This document shows, in pieces, positions 26,911 through 35,455 of a stretch of 64,000 nucleotides of DNA. How positions within the stretch are numbered: the stretch's first letter is position 1; each line of letters opens with the position of its first letter. A program made the position numbers and the translations under genes. The stretch covers positions 88,909 through 152,908 of the forward strand of contig NZ_CAJE01000024.1 in assembly GCF_000308215.1 (NCBI RefSeq). The letters are read 5' to 3'. The stretch comes from Methanomassiliicoccus luminyensis B10 (lineage in GTDB: Archaea > Thermoplasmatota > Thermoplasmata > Methanomassiliicoccales > Methanomassiliicoccaceae). Under the pieces are notes generated by a model. It saw nothing but the letters and a program-made list of their open reading frames with translations. It was not told where the DNA came from and searched no databases.

Positions 26911-28271
26911 CCTCCTCAGAGATAGACGCGCTGGGCGTGGAGGCGGTGTACCCGGAGATCGCCGAGGCCCCCCGGTGGACCTGCTCCCTGGGCGGCGCGT
27001 ACCTCGCCACCACCGCCATCTACGGCGCTGTTCCGATACTGCACGCGGGGGCGGGCTGCGGCATCGCCCAGCTCCTGGGCTTTCACTACGGCGCGGGAGA
27101 GAACGCCGCCGGAGGGACCGGCGGGACCAGCGTGCCGTGCTCCTGCCTCATCGAGAAGCATGTCATCTTCGGCGGGGAGGACAAGCTCCGGAAGCTCATC
27201 GACTCGTCCATCCAGCTAATGGACGGCGACCTGTACGTGGTCATCTCTGGCTGCGTGCCCGCGCTCATTGGCGACGACGTTGAGGCGGTAGTGAGAGAGT
27301 TCCGCGGGAAGAAGATACGGGGCGTCAGCCCGGAGATCGTGGTGGTGAACACCGCCGGCTTCAAGGGCAACACCTTCGACGGCTACGAGGTCCTATTGGA
27401 GTCGATCATCGACCAGATCTTGGAGCCCCGTCCCCAGAGGAAGAAAGTGGTCAACATCCTGGGAGTGGTGCCGCTGCAGCACATCTTCTGGAAGGGCGAC
27501 CTGGAGGCGGTGAAGAACCTCCTCGCCAAGATCGGCGTGGAAGCGAACATCATCTTCACCGAGTTCGACGGCCTGAAGAAGGTGAAGGCGCTGCCGGAGG
27601 CGGAGCTGAACATCGTGCTGTCGACCTGGAACGGCCACAAGGCCGCCCGGAAGCTGAAGGAGAAGTTCGATCAGCCCTACATCTCGTTCCCCTCCACACC
27701 CATCGGCCCGCAGCAGACCAGCGAGTTCCTGAGGGCCGTGGCCAAGAAGCTCAAGGTCCCCAAGAAGACCGTGGAGAGCGTGATCGCTCAGGAGGAGCGC
27801 CGCGCCTACCGCTTCGCCGAGTACATAATGGACGGCGTCATCATCGGGCTCCCGCACCCGTTCCTGGCGGTGGTGGCGGACACCAACACCGCCCTGGGCG
27901 TAACGAAGTACCTGGCGAACGAGGTGGGGCACCTGCCGGAGGTGGTGCAGATCACCGATGAGCCTCCCGAGGAGGTCCGCGAGATGATCAGGCACGAGCT
28001 GACTGAAGGGCTGGAGTCGGTGGTCAAGCCGGACATAATCTTCGAGAGGGACGCCTTCAAGATCAGGAACAACTTGAGGAACCGGAGCTTCCAGTTCCTG
28101 CTGGCATCTTCGCTGGAGAAGTGGCCGGCGGCTAAGGAGTTCTCGGTCGGGCACCTCAGCATCACCTTTCCCACCTTCGATCGCGCCATCGTGGAAAGGA
28201 CGTACACCGGATATCGCGGCGGGAACAACCTGCTGGAGGACATAACCTCGAAAGTGGTCGGCCCGCTCTGA
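26907..28271 (+). CDS. Nitrogenase-like partner subunit (NifK type)
   Basis: Beta-type subunit of 454 residues starting at GTG 26907, overlapping the D-like stop as GTGA; GAGGTGG lies five bases upstream, and the longer frame upstream is antisense-like low-quality sequence. Cys26, Cys51 and Cys116 (SGCVPALIGDDV) correspond to the P-cluster ligands of NifK; Cys78 and Cys80 (VPCSC) are extra. The C-terminal FPTFDRAIVERTYTGYRGG is typical of NifK ends. It is shorter than NifK (about 520) because the long N-terminal extension is absent. It should form the heterotetramer with the D-like subunit. Confidence 0.88.
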   Translation: MTSSEIDALGVEAVYPEIAEAPRWTCSLGGAYLATTAIYGAVPILHAGAGCGIAQLLGFHYGAGENAAGGTGGTSVPCSCLIEKHVIFGGEDKLRKLIDSSIQLMDGDLYVVISGCVPALIGDDVEAVVREFRGKKIRGVSPEIVVVNTAGFKGNTFDGYEVLLESIIDQILEPRPQRKKVVNILGVVPLQHIFWKGDLEAVKNLLAKIGVEANIIFTEFDGLKKVKALPEAELNIVLSTWNGHKAARKLKEKFDQPYISFPSTPIGPQQTSEFLRAVAKKLKVPKKTVESVIAQEERRAYRFAEYIMDGVIIGLPHPFLAVVADTNTALGVTKYLANEVGHLPEVVQITDEPPEEVREMIRHELTEGLESVVKPDIIFERDAFKIRNNLRNRSFQFLLASSLEKWPAAKEFSVGHLSITFPTFDRAIVERTYTGYRGGNNLLEDITSKVVGPL

Positions 28272-28314
28272 AGGACTGAAAGGGAAAAAAAGGAAGAAGA
28301 TCACGAGGTGAAAA

Positions 28315-29343
28315 ATGACCAGAACCGACATCCCCAGCGCAAGCGCTGGAAGCTCAGCCTCCGCCACCGCGGACATCTGCGAGGGGACGGAGAAGAGGGA
28401 CGGGACCGCGCATGCGGCCGCCCCAGGGGGCCAAGTGCCCCTCGACTGGGACTATGAGGCCGGGGAGGGCGGGGCCGCCATCAAGATCAAGGCGATCGAC
28501 GTCAAGAAGACCTTCGCCGCGCGCGGCAACGGGAAGAACGGCAGCTCCGGCGGCACGGCCGCCCTGGGCGGCCTGAACCTCGCCATCTCCAGGGGGGAAT
28601 TCCACGTGATCCTGGGGCCTTCGGGCTGCGGCAAGTCCACCTTCCTGGACCTGGTGGCCGGCCTGAGCAAAGCCACCGAGGGAGCGGTCCTCATCGACGG
28701 CGTGCCGGTCAGCGGCCCCGGCCCCGATCGTGCGGTGGTGTTCCAGCAATACGCGCTGCTCCCATGGAAGACCGCCCTGGGCAATGTGGAGTTCGCCCTG
28801 GAGAACCTGGAGCCGGACAAGAAGAAGCGCCAGGAGACCGCCTCCCGCTACCTGGGACTGGTCGGTCTCGAGGGCTTCTTCGGCCACTACCCCCACGAGC
28901 TGAGCGGGGGGATGAAGCAGAGGGTCGCCATCGCCCGCGCCCTGGCCATCGGCCCGGACATATTGCTGATGGACGAGCCCTTCGCGGCGGTGGACGCCCA
29001 GACCAGGGAGATCCTGCAGCGCGACCTGCTGCGGATCGCCGCGGAGACCGGGAAGACCGTCCTCTTCATCACTCACAGCATCGACGAGGCGGTGTTCCTC
29101 GCCGACCGGGTCTCGGTGATGACGGCGCGCCCGGGCACCATCAAGAGCGTGGTCCCGGTCCCCCTGACCAGGGAGGAGCGGCTCCATGACGACGTCAAGG
29201 TCTCGGACCCCTACATCCGGACGAGGCACCGGCTCTGGGAGCTCCTGAAGGAGGAGGCGATAAAGGCCCAAGGCCTGACGAGCGAGATACCGGCCAAAGC
29301 GCCGGGCTTGGACCCTGGCATCAAGGTAAGCGCGGGTGATTGA
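28315..29343 (+). CDS. SsuB/TauB-like ABC importer ATPase
   Basis: ATPase subunit of a nitrate/sulfonate/taurine-type importer, 342 residues. Walker A GPSGCGKST is at about residues 101-109, the signature ELSGGMKQR at about 193-201, Walker B ILLMDEPFAAVD follows. About 55 N-terminal residues precede the ABC domain and resemble no domain; they are rich in Ala, Ser and Gly. A perfect archaeal-type site GAGGTGAA is next to the ATG. It is the only ATPase for two permease and two binding-protein genes downstream. The gene lies 43 bases after the K-like subunit, so import is probably coupled to the nitrogenase-like enzyme. Confidence 0.9.
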   Translation: MTRTDIPSASAGSSASATADICEGTEKRDGTAHAAAPGGQVPLDWDYEAGEGGAAIKIKAIDVKKTFAARGNGKNGSSGGTAALGGLNLAISRGEFHVILGPSGCGKSTFLDLVAGLSKATEGAVLIDGVPVSGPGPDRAVVFQQYALLPWKTALGNVEFALENLEPDKKKRQETASRYLGLVGLEGFFGHYPHELSGGMKQRVAIARALAIGPDILLMDEPFAAVDAQTREILQRDLLRIAAETGKTVLFITHSIDEAVFLADRVSVMTARPGTIKSVVPVPLTREERLHDDVKVSDPYIRTRHRLWELLKEEAIKAQGLTSEIPAKAPGLDPGIKVSAGD

Positions 29344-29344
29344 A

Positions 29345-30175
29345 ATGGGCGCTGCAGCGAGCTCAAATGTAAAAAAGAACGGGCTGGAGCTGGGCTTCGG
29401 TCTGCTGGCCAAGGCCGGAGTGAAGTTCGTGCACGTGTTCGGGGCCATCATCGTATTCCTGGTGCTGTGGGAGATTGCCCCCGATCTCGGGCTGATCAAC
29501 GAGGTAATAATCCCCACACCGACGACGATCTTCGACAAGTTCGTCCAGACCATCCTCAGCGGAGAGCTGCTGACGCACGTCGGCATCAGCATGCAGCGCA
29601 TACTCTTGGGTTTCGGCATAGCCTTGGCAGTGGCGCTCCCCCTGGGCTTCCTGCTGGGAGGATGGTTCAAGACGCTGGAGACCGCGGTGAACCCCCTTCT
29701 GCAGGTGCTCAGCCAGGCCAATCCGTTCACCCTGTTCCCGGTGTTCATCACCCTGCTGGGGATAGGCGAGATATCCAAGATCAGCATTATCTTCTGGGTG
29801 TGCCAGTGGCCGGTGCTGTTCAACACCGTGACCGGCATAAAGAACGTCGACCCGGCCCTGGTGAAGATGGCCCGGTCGCTCGGAATGAGCAAGTTCCAGA
29901 TGTTCTACAAGGTCCTGCTACCCGGAGCGATGCCCTCGGTGTTCACGGGCATCCGGATGAGCGCGGTGTTCGCGTTCTTCATGCTCATAGGCGCGGAGAT
30001 GATAGGCGCCAGCTCTGGTCTGGGATACATGATACTGCAGGCCCAGGCCACTTTCCAGATGCCCAAGATGTGGGTCGGGATCGTGACGGTGGCGCTGCTC
30101 GGCATACTGGTGAACCTGCTGATACAGTACCTGGAGAAGAGGCTCTCCGGGTGGAAGGAAGCGATCACGATATGA
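29345..30175 (+). CDS. SsuC-like ABC importer permease, copy 1
   Basis: Inner-membrane permease of the SsuC/TauC/NrtB family, 276 residues, six or so hydrophobic segments. The ATPase-contact loop is visible as DPALVKMARSLGMSKFQMFYKVLLPGAMPSVFTG. The ATG at 29345 follows GGTGATT, two bases after the ATPase stop; GTG 29336 is possible. It is paralogous to the permease at 31.5 kb, with a 44-nt stretch of identical DNA (GGCTTCCTGCTGGGAGGATG... at about 29645), which indicates recent duplication or conversion. Confidence 0.9.
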   Translation: MGAAASSNVKKNGLELGFGLLAKAGVKFVHVFGAIIVFLVLWEIAPDLGLINEVIIPTPTTIFDKFVQTILSGELLTHVGISMQRILLGFGIALAVALPLGFLLGGWFKTLETAVNPLLQVLSQANPFTLFPVFITLLGIGEISKISIIFWVCQWPVLFNTVTGIKNVDPALVKMARSLGMSKFQMFYKVLLPGAMPSVFTGIRMSAVFAFFMLIGAEMIGASSGLGYMILQAQATFQMPKMWVGIVTVALLGILVNLLIQYLEKRLSGWKEAITI

Positions 30176-30214
30176 TCTGAGGATCAAAGAGCGAAGAAAA
30201 AGGAGTGAAGTGAC

Positions 30215-31402
30215 GTGACAGAGAAGAGGACGACATACATAGCGGTAGCCATAGTGGCCGTTCTGGTGGTCGCGGTCCTGGTGGCAGCCTTCGTGCTGCC
30301 CAAGGAAGGCGAGGCCAGCGGGTACACGATCAAGGCGAACGTGAACAAGGACTGCACGGGAACGCCCTTCTACGTGGGGCAGCAGATCGGGTACTTCGAG
30401 GCCTACGGGATCAACTTCGTTGACCAGGGCGCCTTGGACTACTCCCTCCAGCCCACCGCCCTGGCCTCGGGCCAGGACGACATCTACGACGGGCACCCCA
30501 TCACCATCATCAACCTGATACAGGGCGGGGCCAAGGTGAAGGGCGTGGTGATGAGCGGATACGAGCCGGACGACGGCAACGTGAGCAAGCAGCACATGCA
30601 CTGGCTGGTAAAGGGCGACAGCCCCTACAACACCATCGACGACCTGTTCACCAAGCTCGACCGCAAGCCGGTGATAGCGGTCCTGGCCCAGGGGATCTGC
30701 GCGGACCTGGAGACCATGGTCCTGCTGGACAACGCCGGGTACTCGCCGGACCAGTACGAGATAAAGAAGCTGGCCGACCCCTACCAGGAGGCGGCCCTCC
30801 TCAATGGGGAGATAGACGTGGCCGTCCTGCACCCGCCGTTCTACGCGGCGGCCGAGGAGCACGGCGGCGTCAGGGTCCTGGCGACCAGCATGGACACGCT
30901 GGGCCAGTTTGCCGGGACCTCCTTCCTGGTCTTCACCGAGGACTTCATCGAGAAGAACCCTGAGTCGGTAAGGCAGTTCATCAAGGCCTACAAGGACTCC
31001 CAGAGATGGGCCAACGATCACCAGGAGGAAGCCGGCAGGTTGACCGCCGACACCATCGGACTCACCAGCGCGGTCCCGCACTGGTACAGCTACAACGGCA
31101 CCATTACCGATGCGGACATCCAGCCCTGGATCGATGCCATGGAGAAGTTCGGCCTGATCCCGGAAGGCGCGTTCGAGCCCTCCGACCTGTACACCACCGA
31201 GTTCAGCGACCTGTGGACGGACCCGGTGGCCCCGCAGCCTCTGAACCCGTTCAACTCCCCGACCAATCGAGACCATGGGTGGCTGAACGAGACCGCGGGC
31301 CTGATCGCCCCCATCTCCTCGTTCGTGGAGGAAGTGCTCGTTCATGCGGACCACCACTCGATAGACGAGGCCGTCGTGCCGACGATCGCCAGGGAGAGGT
31401 GA
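30215..31402 (+). CDS. SsuA/NrtA-like substrate-binding protein, copy 1
   Basis: Extracytoplasmic binding protein of 395 residues (GTG start, AGGAG ten bases upstream). Residues 8-30 form a single hydrophobic helix that anchors or exports the protein; there is no lipobox. The core has GTPFYVGQQIGYFEAYGINFVDQG and DVAVLHPPFYAAAEEHGG, as in nitrate/sulfonate/taurine receptors. The ligand is unknown; with the nitrogenase-like reductase next door, an alkylated sulfur compound is my inference. It is paralogous to the protein at 32.4 kb (shared FTEDFIEKNP and PSDLYTTEF segments). Confidence 0.88.
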   Translation: MTEKRTTYIAVAIVAVLVVAVLVAAFVLPKEGEASGYTIKANVNKDCTGTPFYVGQQIGYFEAYGINFVDQGALDYSLQPTALASGQDDIYDGHPITIINLIQGGAKVKGVVMSGYEPDDGNVSKQHMHWLVKGDSPYNTIDDLFTKLDRKPVIAVLAQGICADLETMVLLDNAGYSPDQYEIKKLADPYQEAALLNGEIDVAVLHPPFYAAAEEHGGVRVLATSMDTLGQFAGTSFLVFTEDFIEKNPESVRQFIKAYKDSQRWANDHQEEAGRLTADTIGLTSAVPHWYSYNGTITDADIQPWIDAMEKFGLIPEGAFEPSDLYTTEFSDLWTDPVAPQPLNPFNSPTNRDHGWLNETAGLIAPISSFVEEVLVHADHHSIDEAVVPTIARER

Positions 31403-31505
31403 TGCGGGGAACGGCGTGAAACCCGCGCCCCGGAAGGGCCTGGCCCGGCCCGCGCTCTTCCGAAGCACTTTATTTTCACGACCGCGTCGAGCGAGAGAGG
31501 TGATC

Positions 31506-32351
31506 ATGGCCGATACCGGGGTGAAGATGGCCGGTGCAAATGGCGGATGGGCCGGCCAGGGTGGTCAAGCGAGGCCTTTCGGCCTGCGCCTGGCGCTCTC
31601 GGCGGTGCCAATACTGGTCTTCCTGGCGGTGTGGCAGTACGCCCCGTCCGCCGGGCTCATCAGCCCCACGGTCCTGCCGGCCCCCACCACCATCATGCGG
31701 GAGGTCGCGGAGCTGACCATGACCGGCGAGCTGGTGGAGCATATCGCCATCTCCCTGGGCCGCACCGTGGCCGGCCTGGCCCTCGCTATCATGCTGGCAG
31801 TGCCGCTCGGCTTCCTGCTGGGAGGATGGTTCAAGACGCTGGAGACCGCGGTCAATCCCCTGCTGCATATGTTCAGCCAGGCCAATCCGTTCACCCTGCT
31901 CCCGGCGTTCATCGCCGTGCTGGGGCTGGGGGAGCTGTCCAAGGTCACCATGATCCTCTGGGTTTCCATGTGGCCGGTCCTGTTCGGGACGGTCAGCGGG
32001 ATAAGGAACGTAGACCCCGAGCTGGTGAAGATGGCCAGATCGTTCGGGCTGAGCAGGGGGCAGCTGTTCGAGAGGGTCCTGCTACCAGGGGCCCTGCCTT
32101 CGGTATTCGCGGGGATACGATCCGCTACCCTCCTGGCGTTCTTCTTCCTCATCGGGGCGGAGATGATCGGTGCCAGTTCCGGGCTGGGGTACATGATATC
32201 CCAGGCCTGCCCCTTCCATCAAGGCTCCTTCCAGCTGGAGAAGATGTGGGCGGGGATAGTGACGGTGGCCCTCTTGGGCATCCTGCTGAACGGGGCGGTG
32301 GCGAGGATCGAAAGAAGGTTCTCCCGGTGGAGGGAGGGTGCGGAGATATGA
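31506..32351 (+). CDS. SsuC-like ABC importer permease, copy 2
   Basis: Second permease of the same family, 281 residues. The ATG at 31506 has GAGAGAGGTGATC upstream; a longer frame starts at GTG 31416, but this stretch contains a TATA-like element (CTTTATTTTCACG, about 31468-31480), suggesting an internal promoter. The ATPase-contact loop DPELVKMARSFGLSRGQLFERVLLPG is intact. Relative to copy 1 it carries an insertion CPFHQGSFQ before the last helices. It pairs with the second binding protein, and both must share the single ATPase upstream. Confidence 0.89.
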   Translation: MADTGVKMAGANGGWAGQGGQARPFGLRLALSAVPILVFLAVWQYAPSAGLISPTVLPAPTTIMREVAELTMTGELVEHIAISLGRTVAGLALAIMLAVPLGFLLGGWFKTLETAVNPLLHMFSQANPFTLLPAFIAVLGLGELSKVTMILWVSMWPVLFGTVSGIRNVDPELVKMARSFGLSRGQLFERVLLPGALPSVFAGIRSATLLAFFFLIGAEMIGASSGLGYMISQACPFHQGSFQLEKMWAGIVTVALLGILLNGAVARIERRFSRWREGAEI

Positions 32352-32364
32352 GGAGGTTCCTGAA

Positions 32365-33471
32365 ATGATCGGCAAGAAGGCAGTAGCATTGATCGCAGCT
32401 GTAGCAGTGGCGGCGGCCTTATTGGCCGCCCTGGCGTTCCCGCCCAGCGCGTCGGCGGACGGCCACACCATAAGGGCGAACATCAACAAGGATTGCTCCA
32501 GCGCCCCGTGGTTCGTGGGAGTGCAGAAAGGCTATTTCGAGGCGTACGACGTCAATGTCGTGGACCGCGGCTCGTTGCTCTATAGCCTGCAGCCCGCCGC
32601 GTTGGCCGGGGGGCAGACCGACGTGATCGACGCCAGCCCGGCCACCGTGATCCACATGCTGCTCAGCGGGGCCAAGGTGAAAGGGGTGGCGCTCAGCGGG
32701 GCCTCTCCGGAGGAGATCGGCAACAAGGTTGAGGGCGACATGCATTGGCTTGTGCTCAACAGCAGCAAGTACCACAACGTCCAGGACCTTGTGGCCGGCG
32801 GGAACGTTCCCAGGATCGGGGTGAGCATGCCGGGCTTCTGCATGGAGATCGACGCCGACGGATGGTACGAAGACAACGGCATCGAGATGGGGTCTTTCGA
32901 GTTCGTGGTCATACCCGACCCGCATCTGGAGGACTCCCTGCGGCAGGGCCTGATCGACGTGGCCGTATTGCCGCAATCGTTCTACACGGTAGTGGAGCCA
33001 AGGGGCGGCGTCAGGCCGATATCGACCAGCCTCGATCCGTCCGGCTCGCTGGGAGAGACCTCCCTGATATTGTTCACCGAGGACTTCATCGAGAAGAACC
33101 CCGACGCGGTGAGGGCGTTCGTCCAGGCCTACAAAGGAGCGGAGCGGTGGGCCAACGACCATCCTCACGAGGCGGAAGGCATCACCGCCCACGCCGTGGG
33201 GTTGCACCACGTGACCTCCCACCGGTACAGCGATTCCGGGAAGATAACGGACGAGGTCTTGCAGCCATGGATCGACGCGATGGTGATGGACGGGACCATA
33301 GCTGCAGGGGAGGTCGAGCCCTCCGACCTGTACACCACCGAGTTCGGCGACCTGTGGGAGAACTCGACGGGACCGCAGCCCCTGGACCCCTTCCCCGCCC
33401 TGCCGCACGAGAGCGCCCACGCCCTGGGCGGTACGGAGTTCCATGCGGTCCGGGCAAGGCCCTCCGAGTGA
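32365..33471 (+). CDS. SsuA/NrtA-like substrate-binding protein, copy 2
   Basis: Binding protein of 368 residues; ATG 32365 follows AGGAGG by eight bases. A classic cleavable signal peptide (KKAVALIAAVAVAAALLAAL, then SASAD) precedes the mature domain TIRANINKDCSSAPWFVGVQKGYFEAYDVNVVDRG. It aligns along its length with copy 1 and includes blocks of identical DNA, for instance 29 nt coding FTEDFIEKNP and about 30 nt coding EPSDLYTTEF. Divergence elsewhere suggests the two pairs bind related but different ligands. Confidence 0.88.
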   Translation: MIGKKAVALIAAVAVAAALLAALAFPPSASADGHTIRANINKDCSSAPWFVGVQKGYFEAYDVNVVDRGSLLYSLQPAALAGGQTDVIDASPATVIHMLLSGAKVKGVALSGASPEEIGNKVEGDMHWLVLNSSKYHNVQDLVAGGNVPRIGVSMPGFCMEIDADGWYEDNGIEMGSFEFVVIPDPHLEDSLRQGLIDVAVLPQSFYTVVEPRGGVRPISTSLDPSGSLGETSLILFTEDFIEKNPDAVRAFVQAYKGAERWANDHPHEAEGITAHAVGLHHVTSHRYSDSGKITDEVLQPWIDAMVMDGTIAAGEVEPSDLYTTEFGDLWENSTGPQPLDPFPALPHESAHALGGTEFHAVRARPSE

Positions 33472-33608
33472 TGCACCGCCGGAGCCCCATGCGATAGAAA
33501 ACGGCTATATACAAGGGGGTCCAGTGAGAACTAGCGCATCTGCCGCGTGAGCCGTCCTCGGACCGAAAGGCCAGGGGCGTGGTCGGCAGGTCACCGGACG
33601 GTTCAACC

Positions 33609-34298
33609 ATGTGGCTTACGGGGCATTTCGCCGTTGCGCTCATAATATGCCTGCCGCTGCTGCTCCTGTTGAAGGAGCAGAGGGGCCTGGGGCTGGTCTA
33701 CGTGGCCTTCTTCTCGGTGCTGCCCGACTTCCTTCACTCCGGCGCGCTGAGGATGGCCAGCCACTCCCTGCTGGGATGGGCCATCATGCTGTCGGCGGTC
33801 CTGGCGCTGTTGATCATCGCGTTCCGCCTCCGGCCGGCCCTCCTGGCGATCGCGGCGCTGGCGTCCTTCGCCCACCTGCTGGGCGATCTGTACATCGGGT
33901 CGATATTCCCGTTCTATCCTTTCGACCCGAACTACGTGGTTCTCCACAACCTCAACACGCTCTTCGCCCTCCGGGCGGAAGTGCTGTTCATCATCCTGGC
34001 GGCGGTGATGCTCATCGTCCTCCTCCGCCCGTGGACCACCCTGAAGGGGGTGAGGAACTATTCGCCGTCCCAGCGGAGGAACCTGCTGGTGCTCATGCTC
34101 CCGTTCGGGCTGATGACCCTGGCGGAAGGGGCGTATTACTTCCTGTTCTTCTTCCGGAACCAGCCCGGCATCGTTGCGGGAGTGATACTGCTGGCCTTCC
34201 TGGGCCTGATCGCGTTCTCCTTCATCGTGACGCTGCTGGCGCTGCTGCCGTCGGCGGCCCGGGAGTATGACCGGTGCGCCCAGAGGCAGTTATACTAG
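33609..34298 (+). CDS. YdjM-like membrane metal-dependent hydrolase
   Basis: A 229-residue integral membrane protein with about six hydrophobic segments and conserved His/Asp positions TGHFAVAL, PDFLHS, ASHSLLGW and FAHLLGDLYIGS, resembling the YdjM/DUF457 membrane-bound hydrolase family. Activity is unknown. The ATG at 33609 places the first His at residue 6 as in the family; the upstream extension to 33579 is unlikely. It stands alone and is convergent with the transsulfuration operon, with only two bases between the stops. Confidence 0.68.
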   Translation: MWLTGHFAVALIICLPLLLLLKEQRGLGLVYVAFFSVLPDFLHSGALRMASHSLLGWAIMLSAVLALLIIAFRLRPALLAIAALASFAHLLGDLYIGSIFPFYPFDPNYVVLHNLNTLFALRAEVLFIILAAVMLIVLLRPWTTLKGVRNYSPSQRRNLLVLMLPFGLMTLAEGAYYFLFFFRNQPGIVAGVILLAFLGLIAFSFIVTLLALLPSAAREYDRCAQRQLY

Positions 34299-34300
34299 GG

Positions 34301-35455
34301 TCACCTCGCCTTTTCCAAAGCCTGGGCCAGGTCCTCGATGAGATCCTCCTTGTTCTCGACCCCCACGGACAGCCGTACGAGGCCGTCGGCCAGCCCGCAA
34401 CGCAGCCTTTCCTCGCGCGGGATGGAGGCATGGGTCATGCAGGAGGGGCATTCGATGAGCGATTCCACCCCGCCCAGGCTCTCCGCCAGGGCGAAGATCT
34501 TGGTGGACTCGACCACCTTCACGGGGTCCAGGCCGTCCTTGAGCTCGAACGACACCATGCCCGAGAACCCACTCATCTGCCTCTTGGCGAGTTCGTGCTG
34601 GGGATGGCTCCTGAGCCCCGGATAGTTGACCCTCCGCACGAGATCGTGGCCTTCCAGGAACTCCGCCACCGCCAGGGCGTTCTCCTGGTGGCACTTCATC
34701 CTCAGGTGCAGGGACTTGATGCCCCGCAGCGTCAGGTAGCATTCCTGAGGTCCGGGCACCGCGCCGACCGCGTTCTGGTAGAACCTCAGCCTCTCCACCA
34801 GATCGGGGTCCTTGGCCACCGCGCATCCTCCGATGACGTCGGAGTGACCGCCGATGTACTTGGTGGTGGAGTGGACCACCAGGTCCGCCCCGAGGTCCAG
34901 GGGCCTCTGGAAGTACGGGCTGGCGAAGGTGTTGTCCACCACCACTAAAGTCTCCCTGTTGGCGGCATGCGCCTTCCCGGCCAGCTCCTTGATGTCGTAC
35001 ACCTTCAGCAGCGGGTTGGTGGGGCTCTCTATCCACATCATGTCGGTCATTTCGGCCAGTGACCGGTCCACCGCTCCAGGGTCCCCGAGGTCTACGAAGT
35101 CGAACCCCAGGCCGAACTGGGAGAAGCACTTCTTGAACAGGCGGAACGTCCCTCCGTAGAGGTCGTTGCACACCACCACCCGGCCTCCCGAGCTGAGAAG
35201 GAACATCATGGTGGCCTCGGCGGCCAGACCGGAAGCGAAGGCCAGTGCGCCCATCCCTCCCTCTATAGCTGCCAACCGCTCTTCCAGCGCCCTCCTGGTG
35301 GGATTGCCGGAGCGGGAGTACTCGTAGCCGTTGGTCGGTCGATCGACCTTCTTCCTGGCAAAGGTGGAGGCCATGTGTATGGGGACCGCCACGTCCCCAT
35401 TGGCCTGCTTCTCCGGCTCCTCGCCCGCGTGCACCGCTTCCGTCTCGAACCTCAT
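34301..35455 (-). CDS. Cystathionine gamma-lyase (Cys/Met PLP family)
   Basis: PLP enzyme of 384 residues; PLP lysine 199 in HSTTKYIGGHSDV. It is translationally coupled to the cystathionine beta-synthase gene upstream (ATGA overlap). The pairing of a beta-synthase with a gamma-family enzyme is the hallmark of reverse transsulfuration, so a gamma-lyase that releases cysteine from cystathionine is the most likely activity; gamma-synthase activity cannot be excluded. It is paralogous to the enzyme at 4.5 kb. Confidence 0.9.
   Translation of the reverse strand: MRFETEAVHAGEEPEKQANGDVAVPIHMASTFARKKVDRPTNGYEYSRSGNPTRRALEERLAAIEGGMGALAFASGLAAEATMMFLLSSGGRVVVCNDLYGGTFRLFKKCFSQFGLGFDFVDLGDPGAVDRSLAEMTDMMWIESPTNPLLKVYDIKELAGKAHAANRETLVVVDNTFASPYFQRPLDLGADLVVHSTTKYIGGHSDVIGGCAVAKDPDLVERLRFYQNAVGAVPGPQECYLTLRGIKSLHLRMKCHQENALAVAEFLEGHDLVRRVNYPGLRSHPQHELAKRQMSGFSGMVSFELKDGLDPVKVVESTKIFALAESLGGVESLIECPSCMTHASIPREERLRCGLADGLVRLSVGVENKEDLIEDLAQALEKAR

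Noticed and set aside
24316..28271. Canonical N2-fixing nitrogenase
   Set aside because: No NifE/N, NifI1/I2 or NifV genes, alpha-His195 and Gln191 positions are Tyr and Val, and the neighbours are organosulfur-type transport genes. Genes elsewhere in the genome could still change this.
24316..28271. F430-biosynthesis CfbC/CfbD or protochlorophyllide-type reductase
   Set aside because: Cfb has a single D-type subunit, whereas a D/K pair is present here, and both FeMo-cofactor ligands (Cys286, His461) are kept.
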